Positions 1 through 9,386 of a stretch of 17,935 bases of DNA are shown here, piece by piece. The stretch is from Thoreauomyces humboldtii. Taxonomy: Eukaryota > Chytridiomycota > Chytridiomycetes > Spizellomycetales > Powellomycetaceae. The translations under genes and the position numbers were made by a program. The notes below the pieces were generated by a model. That model was not told the DNA's origin. It made no database searches and saw only the letters and a list, made by a program, of their open reading frames with translations. The stretch is from contig JADGJA010000458.1 in assembly GCA_027596035.1 (NCBI GenBank), positions 1-17,935 on the forward strand, written 5' to 3'. Numbering within the stretch: the stretch's first letter is position 1; every line of letters begins with the position of its first letter.

Positions 1-653
1 GGGGTTTCACTTATGCAGAGCGCCAGAAACTACTTTCGAAGAACTAAAATGCCCTACTACCGGTACCTGCCGCATGACACGGGATGTATCGCTCCTCCTC
101 TCACCTCACCGTAAACCTCACTCCCCCTTACTTACTCCATAGGTCCCACTGAGAACTCAGGATAGCCAACTACACTATGGGACCTTCCGGCGATGGGCTG
201 CAAACTGGTTTTCTTGCGCCTTACGATTGGCGCCGCTGTTCGCAGGGTTCGCAAGGGCGAGCTTCAAGGTTGTTTATTCGGAGGGCCCCCATGCGCTTCT
301 GCTGTCTTTTGTTCATGCAAGTGGCGATCATGCACAGACTGGTGTCGCTGTTTTTAGCCTCGAGGCTTCTGTCTTGTCCATGAGGTGCCCTATGACAGTA
401 AGCAGGAGCAGCAAAACAAAAAGAAAACCCAAAAAAAAGAAGTTGGTTCGGACTTTTTCCCCAAAGCCACATCGTTGCGTCTGGCTTTTTGCCCCCCCAT
501 CCTACTGTAAATACCCTCCCATCTCCCATCTTGCAATCTTGCAACGACGATACCACGAGGACAGCAAGAGCACAGGGGGTGATAGCTTCTCGCATTCCTT
601 TCAATCAGCATCATTCACCTTCACGTCGCATCATTTGAATTCTTTAAATTGCC
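1..653. other. Upstream region of RCC1
   Basis: No gene is supported here. Open frames on both strands overlap one another, have no recognisable motif, and the longest plus-strand one runs out of frame into the RCC1 start. There is an A-rich run at about 410-440, and the 150 bases before the RCC1 ATG are pyrimidine-rich with several CTTGCAA-like words, as expected of a fungal promoter and 5' leader. No clear TATA box was found. A gene ending to the left of the window cannot be excluded. Confidence 0.5.
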
Positions 654-2608
654 ATGGTCGGTCCAGTTCGTGCCTCGGGCACTCGCGCCTCGACTCGCAA
701 GACAACGTCTCCCGTTGCACCAACGAGGGCCGCACCTCCTGCAGCGCTCAAAAAGACTAGGTCCGCGGCAGTACCAAAGGCAAAGGTCTCACCGTCAAAG
801 GCCAAAGTCTCGCCGACAAAGGCAAAGCCTGCCTCCCCGGTCAAGAAGGCAACACTGAAGAAGGCAAAGTCCGCAGCAGCGGCTCTCGTCACCACTTCAC
901 CCAAAAAATCACCCGCCAAAGCCACTTCTGCCTCGCAATCAAAGGCGAGCTCCGCGCAGTCCTCTCCTCGCAAGCGCGCTCGAGCGGACAGCGACGATGA
1001 GGGTGCCACGGCGGATGCAACCAACCTTCCCAAGAAGGTGGCTCGGCCAGGTTCGCTAGAAACCATCGCTATCTCGAAAAATTTCACGGCTGATCATGAT
1101 TATCGCCCAATCAGCCAAGTTGCTCCCTGACTTCCCATTGAAATCTCGCTTCACCACGGTTGGCCAAGTCTTTGTTGTGGGGAACGGAGACTGCGGGCAG
1201 CTCGGTCTGGGAGAAGACGTTTTTGACAAGGAACGACCGGGACTTCTTCGCTACTTTGACGACAAGAAAATCGTGCACGTACGAGCGGGAGGTCTTCACA
1301 GCTTGGCACTCGGTGCCGACGGCAAGGTACGGAACGCCGTCGTAAGGCTTCCCACCAGGCCAGTTTTCTGATAACTCGCCCGCAGTTGTACAGCTGGGGA
1401 TGCAACGACGACATGGCGCTCGGTCGCCCCGGTCTCGGAAACGAACCTGGACAGGTGGTCGGTCTGGACGATAAGATTATTGTTGACATGGCATGTGGAG
1501 ACTCGATCTCGGTCGCGCTCACAAGCTTGGGAGAGTAAGCATCGTCAAACCTTCTGATCAGTTCCGGTCACACAGAGCGGATTCTGATCGCTATTCCGCA
1601 CCTTTAGAGTATATTGCTGGGGAACATTCAGAAACAGCTCAGGACCGTTCGGGTTTTACGGAGACATCAAATTGCAACCTGTTCCTTACCTCATGAAGGA
1701 GGTCAAGAATGTATTGGATATTGCTTGCGGAAACAACCACGTGGTCTGCCAGCAATACGGCGGTGAGGATGGAAACCATCGGGAGTTTGCGCTTTCGACC
1801 AAAGCCCTTATTCTGTCTCCATCTTAGGCAAGATCTACACCTGGGGCGACGGCGATCAAGGCCAGCTCGGTCACAAGATCATGCCGCGTCAATCGAAAGC
1901 CTCGTGCCTTGTGCCACGTAGCGTGACATTCTACCCTAGCGCCCTTCACGTCCCTGGCTCCAAGATCCGCGTCTCGCGCCACTACGAGCGCGTCTACTGT
2001 GGCGGATACTGCACTTTCTTGGTTCACGAGTCCCAGGCCGTGTTCACGTACGGACTCAACAACCACGGTCAGCTCGGCCTCGGGACGGACGACACTCCCA
2101 TCTACGAGCCACGGCGCGTGGAAGGTTACGACGAGTCGTCCCGCCTTCGTGCCATCGCTGGAGGAGAACATCACACATTGCTTGTCGACGGTTCCGGTAA
2201 AGTTTCATGTGCTCTTTGTCTCCCTATCCCGGACGGACGCGCGGTGAACTCGAAGCTGACTTTCTCCTTTCTCCTTCAGGTTCCGTCTATGCGTTCGGTC
2301 GAGGCGAGGACGGTCAGCTTGGTCTTCCAGACAAGAAGCCACGCGAGAATGCCCTCGTCCAGATCCCCGGTCTCAAGGACATCGTCGACGTGAGCGCCAA
2401 CGGATCCTGGTCCCTCGCTGTCGCAGACAAATCCACGGAGGACGGAAGCAACCTTTACACCTGGGGCTACGGTGACATGAACCAGCTCTGCAACGGTGGC
2501 GGAGACGAGGACACCCCGTTCAACGTTCAGCTCAAGGGACGAAGCGTTATCACTGCCGCAGCCGGAGGTCAGCACTCTGTCTATCTCATCGCTCCAAAGG
2601 ACCAGTGA
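654..2608 (+). CDS. RCC1: RCC1-type Ran guanine nucleotide exchange factor, 6 exons
   Basis: This chromatin-bound nuclear protein would catalyse GDP/GTP exchange on Ran, setting up the nuclear RanGTP gradient used in transport and spindle assembly. Exons inferred from GT-AG sites and frame are 654-1050, 1115-1326, 1386-1534, 1608-1762, 1828-2196 and 2280-2608, giving 536 aa. Residues 1-135 are a Lys/Ser/Ala-rich tail with six SPxK motifs and a basic RKRAR cluster (106-110) before an acidic SDDE, a likely NLS. From about 150 seven RCC1 blades follow, marked by GNGDCGQLGLG, SWGCNDDMALG, CWGTF, TWGDGDQGQLG, TYGLNNHGQLGLG, AFGRGEDGQLG and TWGYGDMNQL. Seven blades is the complete family count. The third and seventh copies are the most diverged. 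The start ATG has a GCC-ATGG context. The long tail resembles fungal homologues (Prp20, Pim1) more than the short animal one. The exact exon 1 donor (GTTCGC) is the least certain splice site. Confidence 0.94.
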
Positions 2609-3054
2609 TGGTGGTCATGTCTTTATCCCGATTCAAAAAAAAAAGAACTCCAGGTGGGATCTCTTTCCTTTCCAAACATCCGATCAGCCCACTCGAATAT
2701 CCCTTTACCTTATCGCCCCCGGGGTTGGCATTTCACAAACGCAAACACACAAAACATATCACACAGGGATTTTCATTCCGTGTACGCCTGGTTGGCTCCC
2801 CGCGGTGGTTTTTGTCCTTTCAAGCCCCCCCTTTCCCTGCACGCACACTCACCCCCCCACAATCATCTTTGGCCTTCACTTTATTCGGCCAATGATAGTA
2901 ACCGTAAATCGCCTTTTCTTTACGTTCATGTTTGCTGGCGGAGTAGACAGTTAAAAGATTGCGGCCGTCGACATCCCTGTGTGTGTGATAAAAAGGCGCG
3001 GATGAAAGAATTTACAAAAAGAGAAGAACGATCTCTCACAAAGGAGCTCTCTCT
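2609..3054. other. Convergent 3' intergenic region
   Basis: This 446-base spacer lies between the stop codons of RCC1 and the minus-strand zinc cluster gene. It contains an A10 run near 2636-2645 and several C-runs, and is probably the two 3' UTRs. The overlapping open frames here are low-complexity shadows with no recognisable protein. No RNA gene was seen. Confidence 0.5.
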
Positions 3055-5604
3055 TCACGCGTCCATGATGATTCCCTCGACCATCTTCGTGATCCAGCTA
3101 GCGAACCACATGTGTCTTCCGACGCTCCTCATGACCTCGAGGTGGATCTCCAGGTCCTTCCTGGCGTGGACGAGCTCCTCTCGGTCGACCTCGGTCTTGA
3201 GCACGACGACAAAGACGAGGGCGCTGCGGAAGGCGAGGTAGAGCGTGTACCAGTCGATCCAGCGGGCGGTCGGGTTGACCGCCATGATCTTGCGGAGGAA
3301 GCTCGCGACGAGGGTCGCGTGGTATCGACATCGATGGTACGACGTCACCACGTGTGGGGGAAGGACGATCGGGTCGGTCGGAGCCGCGGTGGAGGAGGTG
3401 GGTGAAGGGATGGACGTGCCGAAGCCGTTGGATGACGGTGGTGGTGGTGGGTGGTGATGCAGGTGCCGAAGCTGATCTGCCGCACCGAGGACCGTAGGAA
3501 GGTAGAGACAGACGCTCAAAGCATGCACAACGATGTGTTGCGTAAGGAGCTGCCATGGAGGCGGGGATCGAGAAGTGCTGAGCGGGGAGAACTCAGTATA
3601 CAGGTCAACTCTGCGACCCCATTCCGGCAAGGATCCGAGGATAGCTTGCAGCTCGACAGCAAGCAGCGATTCGATCTCCAGCGCGGCACGGGTAGCGGGA
3701 ACGGACGGCGCGGGTGCTGCCGGGGGGACTGCTTCGTGTAGCGCAATGGAAATGGAAGGGTCGGGCGACCCGTGGAGTGATTGGTGGAGCGACTGAATCT
3801 CGTAGAAGACGCGAGCGAGGCGGCCCGACAGCGCGCCAAAGTCGATGTCGATGCTCGGCTGGAAAGATTCCAAAATGGGAAAGCCGTTGGGCTCTACGAC
3901 AGAAAGCCATAGAGGTTCCGGTGCAGGTGGGTTTGTGGACGGACTTGTACACACCCCGTTAAAGCAGAATTGGTCAACAGAGGAAAGAGCATTGTCATCA
4001 ATCAGCGGCGGGTTTTTCTGCCTCGGTTCTGCTTCAAGCCCAGGTTTCGGTTGTCGGTCGTACTGAGTATAGCTCAACATGAGTACTTACGCAAAGATGG
4101 TGAAAGAAAATTTGAACGTACCATGCATAAAGTCCACCAAAGCCGGCGCCGAGACTCTTTTTCGAGCCACGTGAGGGGACCATGTACATCAAAATCGTCC
4201 GGATCCACGTCGAGACGGAGATTTAACGCAGTCTGAATGGCCATGGTCATCAATTGTACGGAGGAGTCCACTGTCAAGACGACAGAGTCAGTCTCATGCT
4301 AAATATGGCTGGTAGTACATATTATTTGCAGCAGTGCCACACCTACCTAAGCCCATTCCTACGAACATAAAGTCAGTTCACAGAACTCTGAGGATTCTAA
4401 ACTCTCAAGTTTATACCTGCAACAGCCTGGCCAAGAACAACTAACGAGAGAACAGTCTCATAGTCTGGCTGCCCGACGAAGCCTTGTATGAGCTCTCGAG
4501 CTTTGAAGAAATAGGGCTCCCCGGCCCGGTATAATGGAACGTTCCGAGAGGAAACATACGCCCGAGACACAGGATGATCCGATCTTCTCGCGGCAGCCGC
4601 ACACATCGAGTAGATTAGCAAGGGGCTGTGATTCGGAAATCGGGCGTTGAAGGTGGTCTGGTGTATCGGATTTGGATACCAGACCGGCACAATGTCGCGG
4701 AAAAAGGTCTGTATGAGGTAGACTAGAACTTCTTCGGAAAAAACCGCCGCGCCCACATCTTCGGGTGGGAGTGACGAATACATGTTGTTTTGGTACACCG
4801 GCCAGTCCGGCGACGCAGGTGCAGTGTCGTGGCCGTACTCGTGAGCACGGCTCGACGGGGCTGGGGACCCAGTCATTACGTTCAGATACCGGATCTGATC
4901 GTCCAGATCGTACAAGTGCTTGTCTCCGTCAGGCGCGCTCATTGCCCTCGCCGCTTCTTCCACTTCATACAGACGCGTCTGGAGCATGTCCGTATACGGT
5001 ACTCTGAGCGAACGTTCGTAAATCATATCTCGCATCGAATTCCGCCGATCCAGGTCACACACGACTCACTGTGGGGGACCTTGCGGGGAGATGGGGGCAA
5101 CCGAGTCCCCTTGCGGTGGAGGTTGCGAGGCTTCACGGTGGGCAACATGTTTGAGAGGAGCGTCGGGTCCGGGAGAGAGGAGCTTGCCCTTTGCGCTCCT
5201 GTGCCCGTATGTGCAATCGTGGTTTCCTTTCGCACATTGATTGCATGCTGGCCGTGCACTGTTGCACTTATTCTGTTTCTCGGTGGTTAGCAGGCTGAAC
5301 GTCACGTGGGGTACGCCCTCGGATGTCCCATACTTTTAGACGATAGCCTGCAAAACGAAGGTTACATCAGGTCCTGCATTTCCCGACGACAGACCTCTAC
5401 AAAGGGCTTACATCTATCGCACGCCCAGAGCTTTGTCCCCGTTGATTTCAATTTCTGAGCTGTGATGAACTGACGCGATGGTGTGGCGCCCACGGATGAT
5501 GTGGCAGCCGAAGCGACGGTCGAAGCCGAGGGACGCCTAAGAGACGACGACGACGTCGCCGTGCTATGGTGATGGTTGGTGTCGTGGGACCGATTCGAGG
5601 ACAT
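3055..5604 (-). CDS. Zn2Cys6 zinc-cluster transcription factor with fungal_trans domain, 7 exons
   Basis: This is a fungal-specific DNA-binding regulator expected to act in the nucleus; its target pathway is unknown. Proposed exons in coding order are 5604-5412, 5347-5334, 5272-5070, 5003-4417, 4358-4347, 4270-4122 and 4062-3055, giving 721 aa. After a Ser/Thr/His-rich N-terminus the zinc cluster has Cys at 62, 65, 72, 79, 82 and 89, the canonical CX2CX6CX6CX2CX6C, with the usual basic residues in CYRLKNKC. A Pro-rich linker follows. The regulatory domain (middle homology region) begins near VFSEEVLVYLIQTFF at about 224-238 and contains the family signature RRRLWWTLCMYDR at about 377-389. The C-terminal part is rich in hydrophobic helices. 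The 14-nt exon 2 is required to complete the zinc cluster; the 12-nt exon 5 is in frame whether kept or skipped (721 or 717 aa). The start is the ATG giving MSSNRSHD; the same frame stays open upstream to a GTG-type codon, but this is the first ATG. Confidence 0.88.
4347..4358 (-). other. Probable 12-nt micro-exon of the zinc cluster gene
   Basis: GAATGGGCTTAG sits between a TTCGTAG acceptor and a GTAGGTG donor, leaving introns of 58 and 76 nt, in line with all others in the window. It would add GMGL-type residues just before the AI-rich helix of the regulatory domain, where relatives have a G-x-G pattern. Skipping it as part of one 146-nt intron also keeps the frame. Confidence 0.6.
5334..5347 (-). 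other. 14-nt micro-exon of the zinc cluster gene
   Basis: This exon supplies two bases of Cys65 plus codons for Tyr, Arg, Leu and Lys. It is bounded by a TTTTGCAG acceptor and a GTATGG donor, with introns of 64 and 61 nt on its sides. The downstream intron has a CTAAC branch point. Only with this exon do the six cysteines fall at the canonical spacing and the frame stay open. Confidence 0.85.
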
Positions 5605-5732
5605 TGTGCATTGCCAATCAAGAGAAGACCCACAGATAGTAGTAATATTTGGGGGAAGGATCGTTAGGCGTGGCCGAGCAGGGGCGGACGCAACACACAT
5701 AAGATACGCGAAAATTGTGTCGAAATATATCA

Positions 5733-5822
5733 ACCCGCCTAGCACAATGGTAGTGCACTCGACTTCTAAATTCCTGTATAGTCGATATCGAGAGGCTGCG
5801 GGTTCGAGTCCCGCGGTGGGTG
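5733..5822 (+). tRNA. tRNA-Arg(UCU) with 18-nt intron
   Basis: It reads AGA codons. A complete cloverleaf can be drawn by hand: acceptor ACCCGCC (5733-5739) with GGTGGGT (5815-5821), including one G-T pair; D stem GCAC/GTGC; anticodon stem CTCGA (5758-5762) with TCGAG (5788-5792); T arm GCGGG-TTCGAGT-CCCGC. The anticodon loop CTTCTA-A carries TCT at 5765-5767. The intron, 5769-5786, lies one base after the anticodon, the standard nuclear position. Box A is at 5740-5750 and box B at 5801-5811. An AT-rich TATATCAA at 5724-5732 precedes it. The loop is the same as in yeast tRNA-Arg(UCU) as I recall it. Confidence 0.93.
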
Positions 5823-5829
5823 CTTTCCC

Positions 5830-5834
5830 TTTTT
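5830..5834 (+). terminator. Pol III terminator of tRNA-Arg
   Basis: A run of five T begins 8 bases after the discriminator base of the tRNA, followed by more T-rich sequence. This is the usual RNA polymerase III stop signal. Confidence 0.75.
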
Positions 5835-6248
5835 GTATTTATTTTCCGTCGGTCGAAAGCGCAGCTTACCAAGGTTGCCGGGCGAGCGACCGAAGCGGGG
5901 AGGCGGATTTGGCGAGCTCTGCAACGTGTGCAAGAAGAGCTTCCAGCGGGTGCGTTCTCCAACTCGTGAGGAGAGTGCCCGCCGCATCATTGGATGCAAA
6001 TGGTAGCGAATTGCCAACTCGAAGAGTCTTGGCGCATCGTCTCTTCCCTGCATGCTCTCTCTGTCTTGTTTGCGACCCTCTCTCTTCCCACGGACCTGCC
6101 GTGCGACTCTCGCCTCGAGAGAATACGAGTGCTGCATGCTTCTAGGCAGTAAACGGGGACTCGTACAGTCTCATGCTACGTATCATTCTACAGACAGGTG
6201 GGGCCCTCTGGGCGAGCGACACCTCGAGGGCACAGCGACAGCAGAAGG
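5835..6248. other. Intergenic region between tRNA-Arg and coiled-coil gene
   Basis: These 414 bases presumably include the 3' UTR of the minus-strand coiled-coil gene. Open frames on both strands overlap and show no family signature. No repeat or second tRNA was seen. Confidence 0.45.
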
Positions 6249-7091
6249 TCATGAAGAGTCCCCATCGACCTCGCTAGCACCAGCGCTCCGCAGCTGCGTG
6301 ATCTCCTTCTTTGCCCTTCGCAGCTGCGTGTACATGAAGATCAGCTCCTCTTCCAACGCGTCCCGTTCTCTTTCCACCAGCAGCACTGCGGGCACCCGCG
6401 CATGCACCACCGGAACACTGGCAGCTGACGAGCAAGATGCAGCGCTGCTCTGCATAGGTGGATGATCCTTTCTCCCGCTGCCTGGTCGGTTCGCTTCCTG
6501 GCCCACGACTCGGGCGGTCTGCGAACGCGTCCCTGGATCCCACTCTCCGGCGCTCTCCCGAGACGACGATGCATCGGCGACTCGATGGCGAGGCGTGTCC
6601 CGTGGTGGGGAACGGCCACGGGGCGGGGTTCTGTCCCGATTGGCGTCGTCTTCTAGGCAATTCTCGCTCGGTTCTTGGAGATCTCCCAAGGAAATCTGGT
6701 CCTGGTACGGATCGACGGCCCTCTGGTCCCCGCGCCCTAAGCACCAAGGACACGCTGCGCACGATGCTTTCAAGGCTTCGAGTTCCATGACCAATTCATC
6801 CAGGCATGGATCACGGCAAGAAGGGGAGGATACGGTCAGTGGTTGCTCGACGATAGTGCGTCTCAACACCGTGACCTCTTCCTGCAGTGAAGCGATGTCG
6901 CGATGGGCTTCACGGAGAAGGCTCTGCAACTGCTCGTATTTGATGGTAAGGTCGTCCCGTTGACGATGCGAGGCGAGTAACGTGGTACTTGTCGAGGCCG
7001 TAGAAGAAGACGGGGGTGGTGGCGGATGCTTGCCTGGTCGCGTGGCGCGTGGACAGGCCGGAGACGGCGGTATCCGTTGAAGGGTCATCAA
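6249..7091 (-). CDS. Hypothetical coiled-coil protein with Cys cluster
   Basis: I do not recognise this 280-aa, intronless protein. It opens with a Pro/Ser/Thr-rich segment (about 8-40, including PPPPP). A heptad-like coiled coil follows at about 44-83 with Leu/Ile/Val at 48, 55, 59, 66, 69, 73, 76 and 80. Then come five cysteines at 92, 96, 111, 114 and 117 (CX3C and CX2CX2C) flanking a short Leu-rich helix. A charged, Arg/Pro/Ser-rich, probably disordered middle extends to about 225. A second charged helix, about 237-270 (RERDALEEEL onward), closes the protein. The layout suggests a scaffold or dimerising protein; metal binding by the Cys cluster is only a possibility. There are two possible ATGs one codon apart. 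It diverges from the phosphodiesterase gene across a 1-kb spacer. Being a single ORF without clear homology, it could be partly mis-bounded. Confidence 0.62.
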   Translation of the reverse strand: MMTLQRIPPSPACPRATRPGKHPPPPPSSSTASTSTTLLASHRQRDDLTIKYEQLQSLLREAHRDIASLQEEVTVLRRTIVEQPLTVSSPSCRDPCLDELVMELEALKASCAACPWCLGRGDQRAVDPYQDQISLGDLQEPSENCLEDDANRDRTPPRGRSPPRDTPRHRVADASSSRESAGEWDPGTRSQTARVVGQEANRPGSGRKDHPPMQSSAASCSSAASVPVVHARVPAVLLVERERDALEEELIFMYTQLRRAKKEITQLRSAGASEVDGDSS

Positions 7092-7265
7092 GTCTTAAGG
7101 TTCCTCACGTCAAGAGGAGAATGGGAGCGGACTGAGATGTTCAGCCAAGTGAGGTCGACCTTGCCGTCGTCGAGACGAACCATCGGAGGAAACACGGAGC
7201 CATGACTCATTTCCGACACTCGCCGTGTCCCATTCATTGCCCATCCATATCGCAAGTGCTCTCAT

Positions 7266-7280
7266 GTACAGTACAGTACA
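7266..7280. repeat. GTACA x3 short tandem repeat
   Basis: Three perfect head-to-tail copies of GTACA, with a related GTACAGTATAC-like word about 85 bases downstream. It is a short sequence repeat in the divergent promoter region; its function is unknown. Confidence 0.8.
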
Positions 7281-8037
7281 TCCACTTCGAATGCGCTTCA
7301 CCACCGCAAAAGGGATGGGCTGCGATGATGAAGTTCCAGGATACTCAGGTTTCTCTTCTGCAAAGTACAGTATACGTCATGCTTGCCCCAGGACGAATAG
7401 AAAGGGTGCAACCACCGACCTCATCGTTTGGGCTGCCTACGATATTTTTCTCTTGGATGGGGACGCCCCGCGGGCGTACTGTACCTTTCTCGCTACTCGT
7501 CCGCCTTATGCACTCTTCGAGAACTTCGCTTTCACATTGTAAAATGCATAGGACCGTGTATGCGTACGCCATAGGTCCACCAAAGTGACGTTCGTTCCTT
7601 CCATTGCAAACCTAAACACCACATCTTCTTTTCCCCTGGGAAATGAAGCCGGGTCTACGCACGTGAGTTCCGTGAGTTCCTTTCCCTCAGGAAATTAGGG
7701 AAGGAGACGGTGCGGGAGCGGGTTCGGCTCCGTTGCCGCTGCTGTGCGTTCGTTCAGCTGTCCGTTCGACAGACCCATCGCTTGTGCACTGCAGGGTTGG
7801 TCCTCCATCTTCGACCAAACCTTTCCACTGGCACCGAGGTGTGTGGGGAAGGGGAACACGCGGGTCCATCCGTACCACGAAGAGTCAACGCGGACACAGG
7901 CAAAACCCACGTTGGGCAAGCAAATACAGCTGACGCTCACGTTGTGTGAGCCTGGGAGCTCCTGCCACCCCTCGCGTGCGTCGCGAAGGTGTGCCTCCGA
8001 TGCAACGTTCACTGTACAAGGGCGGGATGAGCTACAG

Positions 8038-8044
8038 TATAAAA
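8038..8044 (+). promoter_or_regulatory. TATA box of the phosphodiesterase gene
   Basis: TATAAAA lies 63 bases before the ATG at 8107, a usual distance for a core promoter with a short leader. A TATA box suggests a regulated rather than constitutive gene, which is inference. Confidence 0.65.
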
Positions 8045-8106
8045 GAGCAGTGTGCCTGGAAAGGGCCTCGTCTCTTTAGCCAAGCCCCCGCCCAATCTCT
8101 CGCAGG

Positions 8107-9386
8107 ATGCACCACCTCGTATCCGTCATCACAGCCGCCCTCCTCGCATCCCCCCTGGCGCTGGCCGCCACGGCCTGCAACGGAGACCCAGCACTCTGCT
8201 CGCTGCGTTACGACCAAGTCACTTATGCGGCCACCCACAACAGCGGAGCTACGAACCTCAAGTTCGACTGCCACGCTCTCGCCAAGAGCTGCACCGCTGG
8301 GAAGTTTCTGTGCTGGGGATACGAAGCATCGTGCAACGCTTTGCTCCCTGGAAACTTCGCCGACTGCCTCTGGGACAACGTCGACGTGGACATCATTACC
8401 CAGCTCAACGACGGCATCCGCGTCTTTGATATCGACACATGCGCTCAGGACGACGGCTCCGTCGTCAACTGCCACGGGTTCGGCACGACGAGGGCTCTTG
8501 GACCCCTCGTGAGCAGCACGTTTAATGCCATTGCTGCGTGGGTGAAGAGCCACCCCAACGAGGTTATCACTCTGACCTTCGGAGATCACGGTAAATTTCC
8601 ATTGCCATGATTGCGTCCTTCACGTCACGATCCTTTTAGAAGTCATGTTTCTCATCTTTTCTCGCAGACGGTGATACCACGGCGATGGGAACATCCATCA
8701 AGAACTCGCTGCAAGCATCCCTCGGCGCGCACATGTACACCCGTAACGGTGGAGCGTGGGCCACGCTCGGAGACATGGTCAGTTCCGGAAAGACGGTCGT
8801 CGCCATGCTCTCGCGTGGACTCGACACCGCGGGAGTTCACTACGACTGGGTCGAAAGCTACGACAACCTGATCGACGACCCTTACTTCGCCGTGCTCGCG
8901 AACGACGACAACGGCGGCCTGCTCCAGGCTTCTTACCTGAACAACTGGTGCACCAGGGACCCCAAGGCGATCTCAAAGTTCCAGGTCATCGACGCGACGT
9001 AAGAGTGCAAATCGCATGGGTCGTAATTGTCGGACTGTCACTCTTACCATGTCTGTGGTGTTCCTTTTTCTGCTCTGGCCAACAGCATCGCCTTGAACTT
9101 CCCCGACATCAAAGCCCAGCTCGAGAAACTCCAGTTCCCTCAGGAAATCTGCAACTCCCAGCTCGCCGGCGAGGTCAACTACGGCGTACTGGACACGATC
9201 GTCAACTTCTGCTCTCCCAAGCTCGGTTACATCTTCCGTGTTCGCATCGATTACTACCGCCAGTCCGATCTGTTCCCCGTCGTCGCCAAGCTCAATGCCC
9301 GGAACATCGCAGCTGCCGCCAGCGCGACCGTCAGGAAGAGCAAGGTCATCAAGAAGAAGACCGTCGTTCAGCCTTTGCACGCTTGA
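8107..9386 (+). CDS. Secreted PI-PLC X-like phosphodiesterase, 3 exons
   Basis: The protein belongs to the PLC-like phosphodiesterase TIM-barrel family; members cleave phosphodiester bonds such as those of phosphoinositides or GPI, but the true substrate of this fungal subgroup is not known. Exons 8107-8590, 8668-8998 and 9086-9386 (introns 77 and 87 nt, phases 1 and 2) encode 371 aa. Residues 1-20 form a signal peptide ending in LALA. Two histidines fit the catalytic pair: His44 in ATHNSG and His123 in CHGF. The GIRVFDID strand (103-110) is the usual metal or substrate-contact segment. Seven or more Cys between 24 and 122 suggest disulfides in a secreted enzyme. Only an X-like domain is present: no PH, EF-hand, Y or C2 domain, so it is not a classic eukaryotic signalling PLC. 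The C-terminus is basic (KKK near 360). A TATA box is 63 bases upstream. Confidence 0.9.

Larger units (their letters stand above)
7092..8106. other. Divergent intergenic region (coiled-coil gene / phosphodiesterase)
   Basis: This 1-kb spacer must hold both promoters. Visible elements are three tandem GTACA units at 7266-7280, a doubled CGTGAGTTC at 7662-7679 followed by the inverted pair TTCCCT/AGGGAA, and a TATA box near the right end. The open frames inside are short, overlap on both strands and carry no motifs. Confidence 0.5.

Noticed and set aside
227..760. 177-aa plus-strand open frame before RCC1
   Set aside because: It overlaps the RCC1 start in a different frame and is low-complexity leader sequence.
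5860..6006. Short plus-strand frame containing CNVCKKSF, like half a zinc finger
   Set aside because: There is no start codon, no partner His or Cys pair and a stop soon after; it is best explained as chance in the flank of the tRNA.
8032..8589. 185-aa minus-strand open frame
   Set aside because: It is antisense to the first exon of the phosphodiesterase, whose sense frame has a signal peptide and catalytic motifs.
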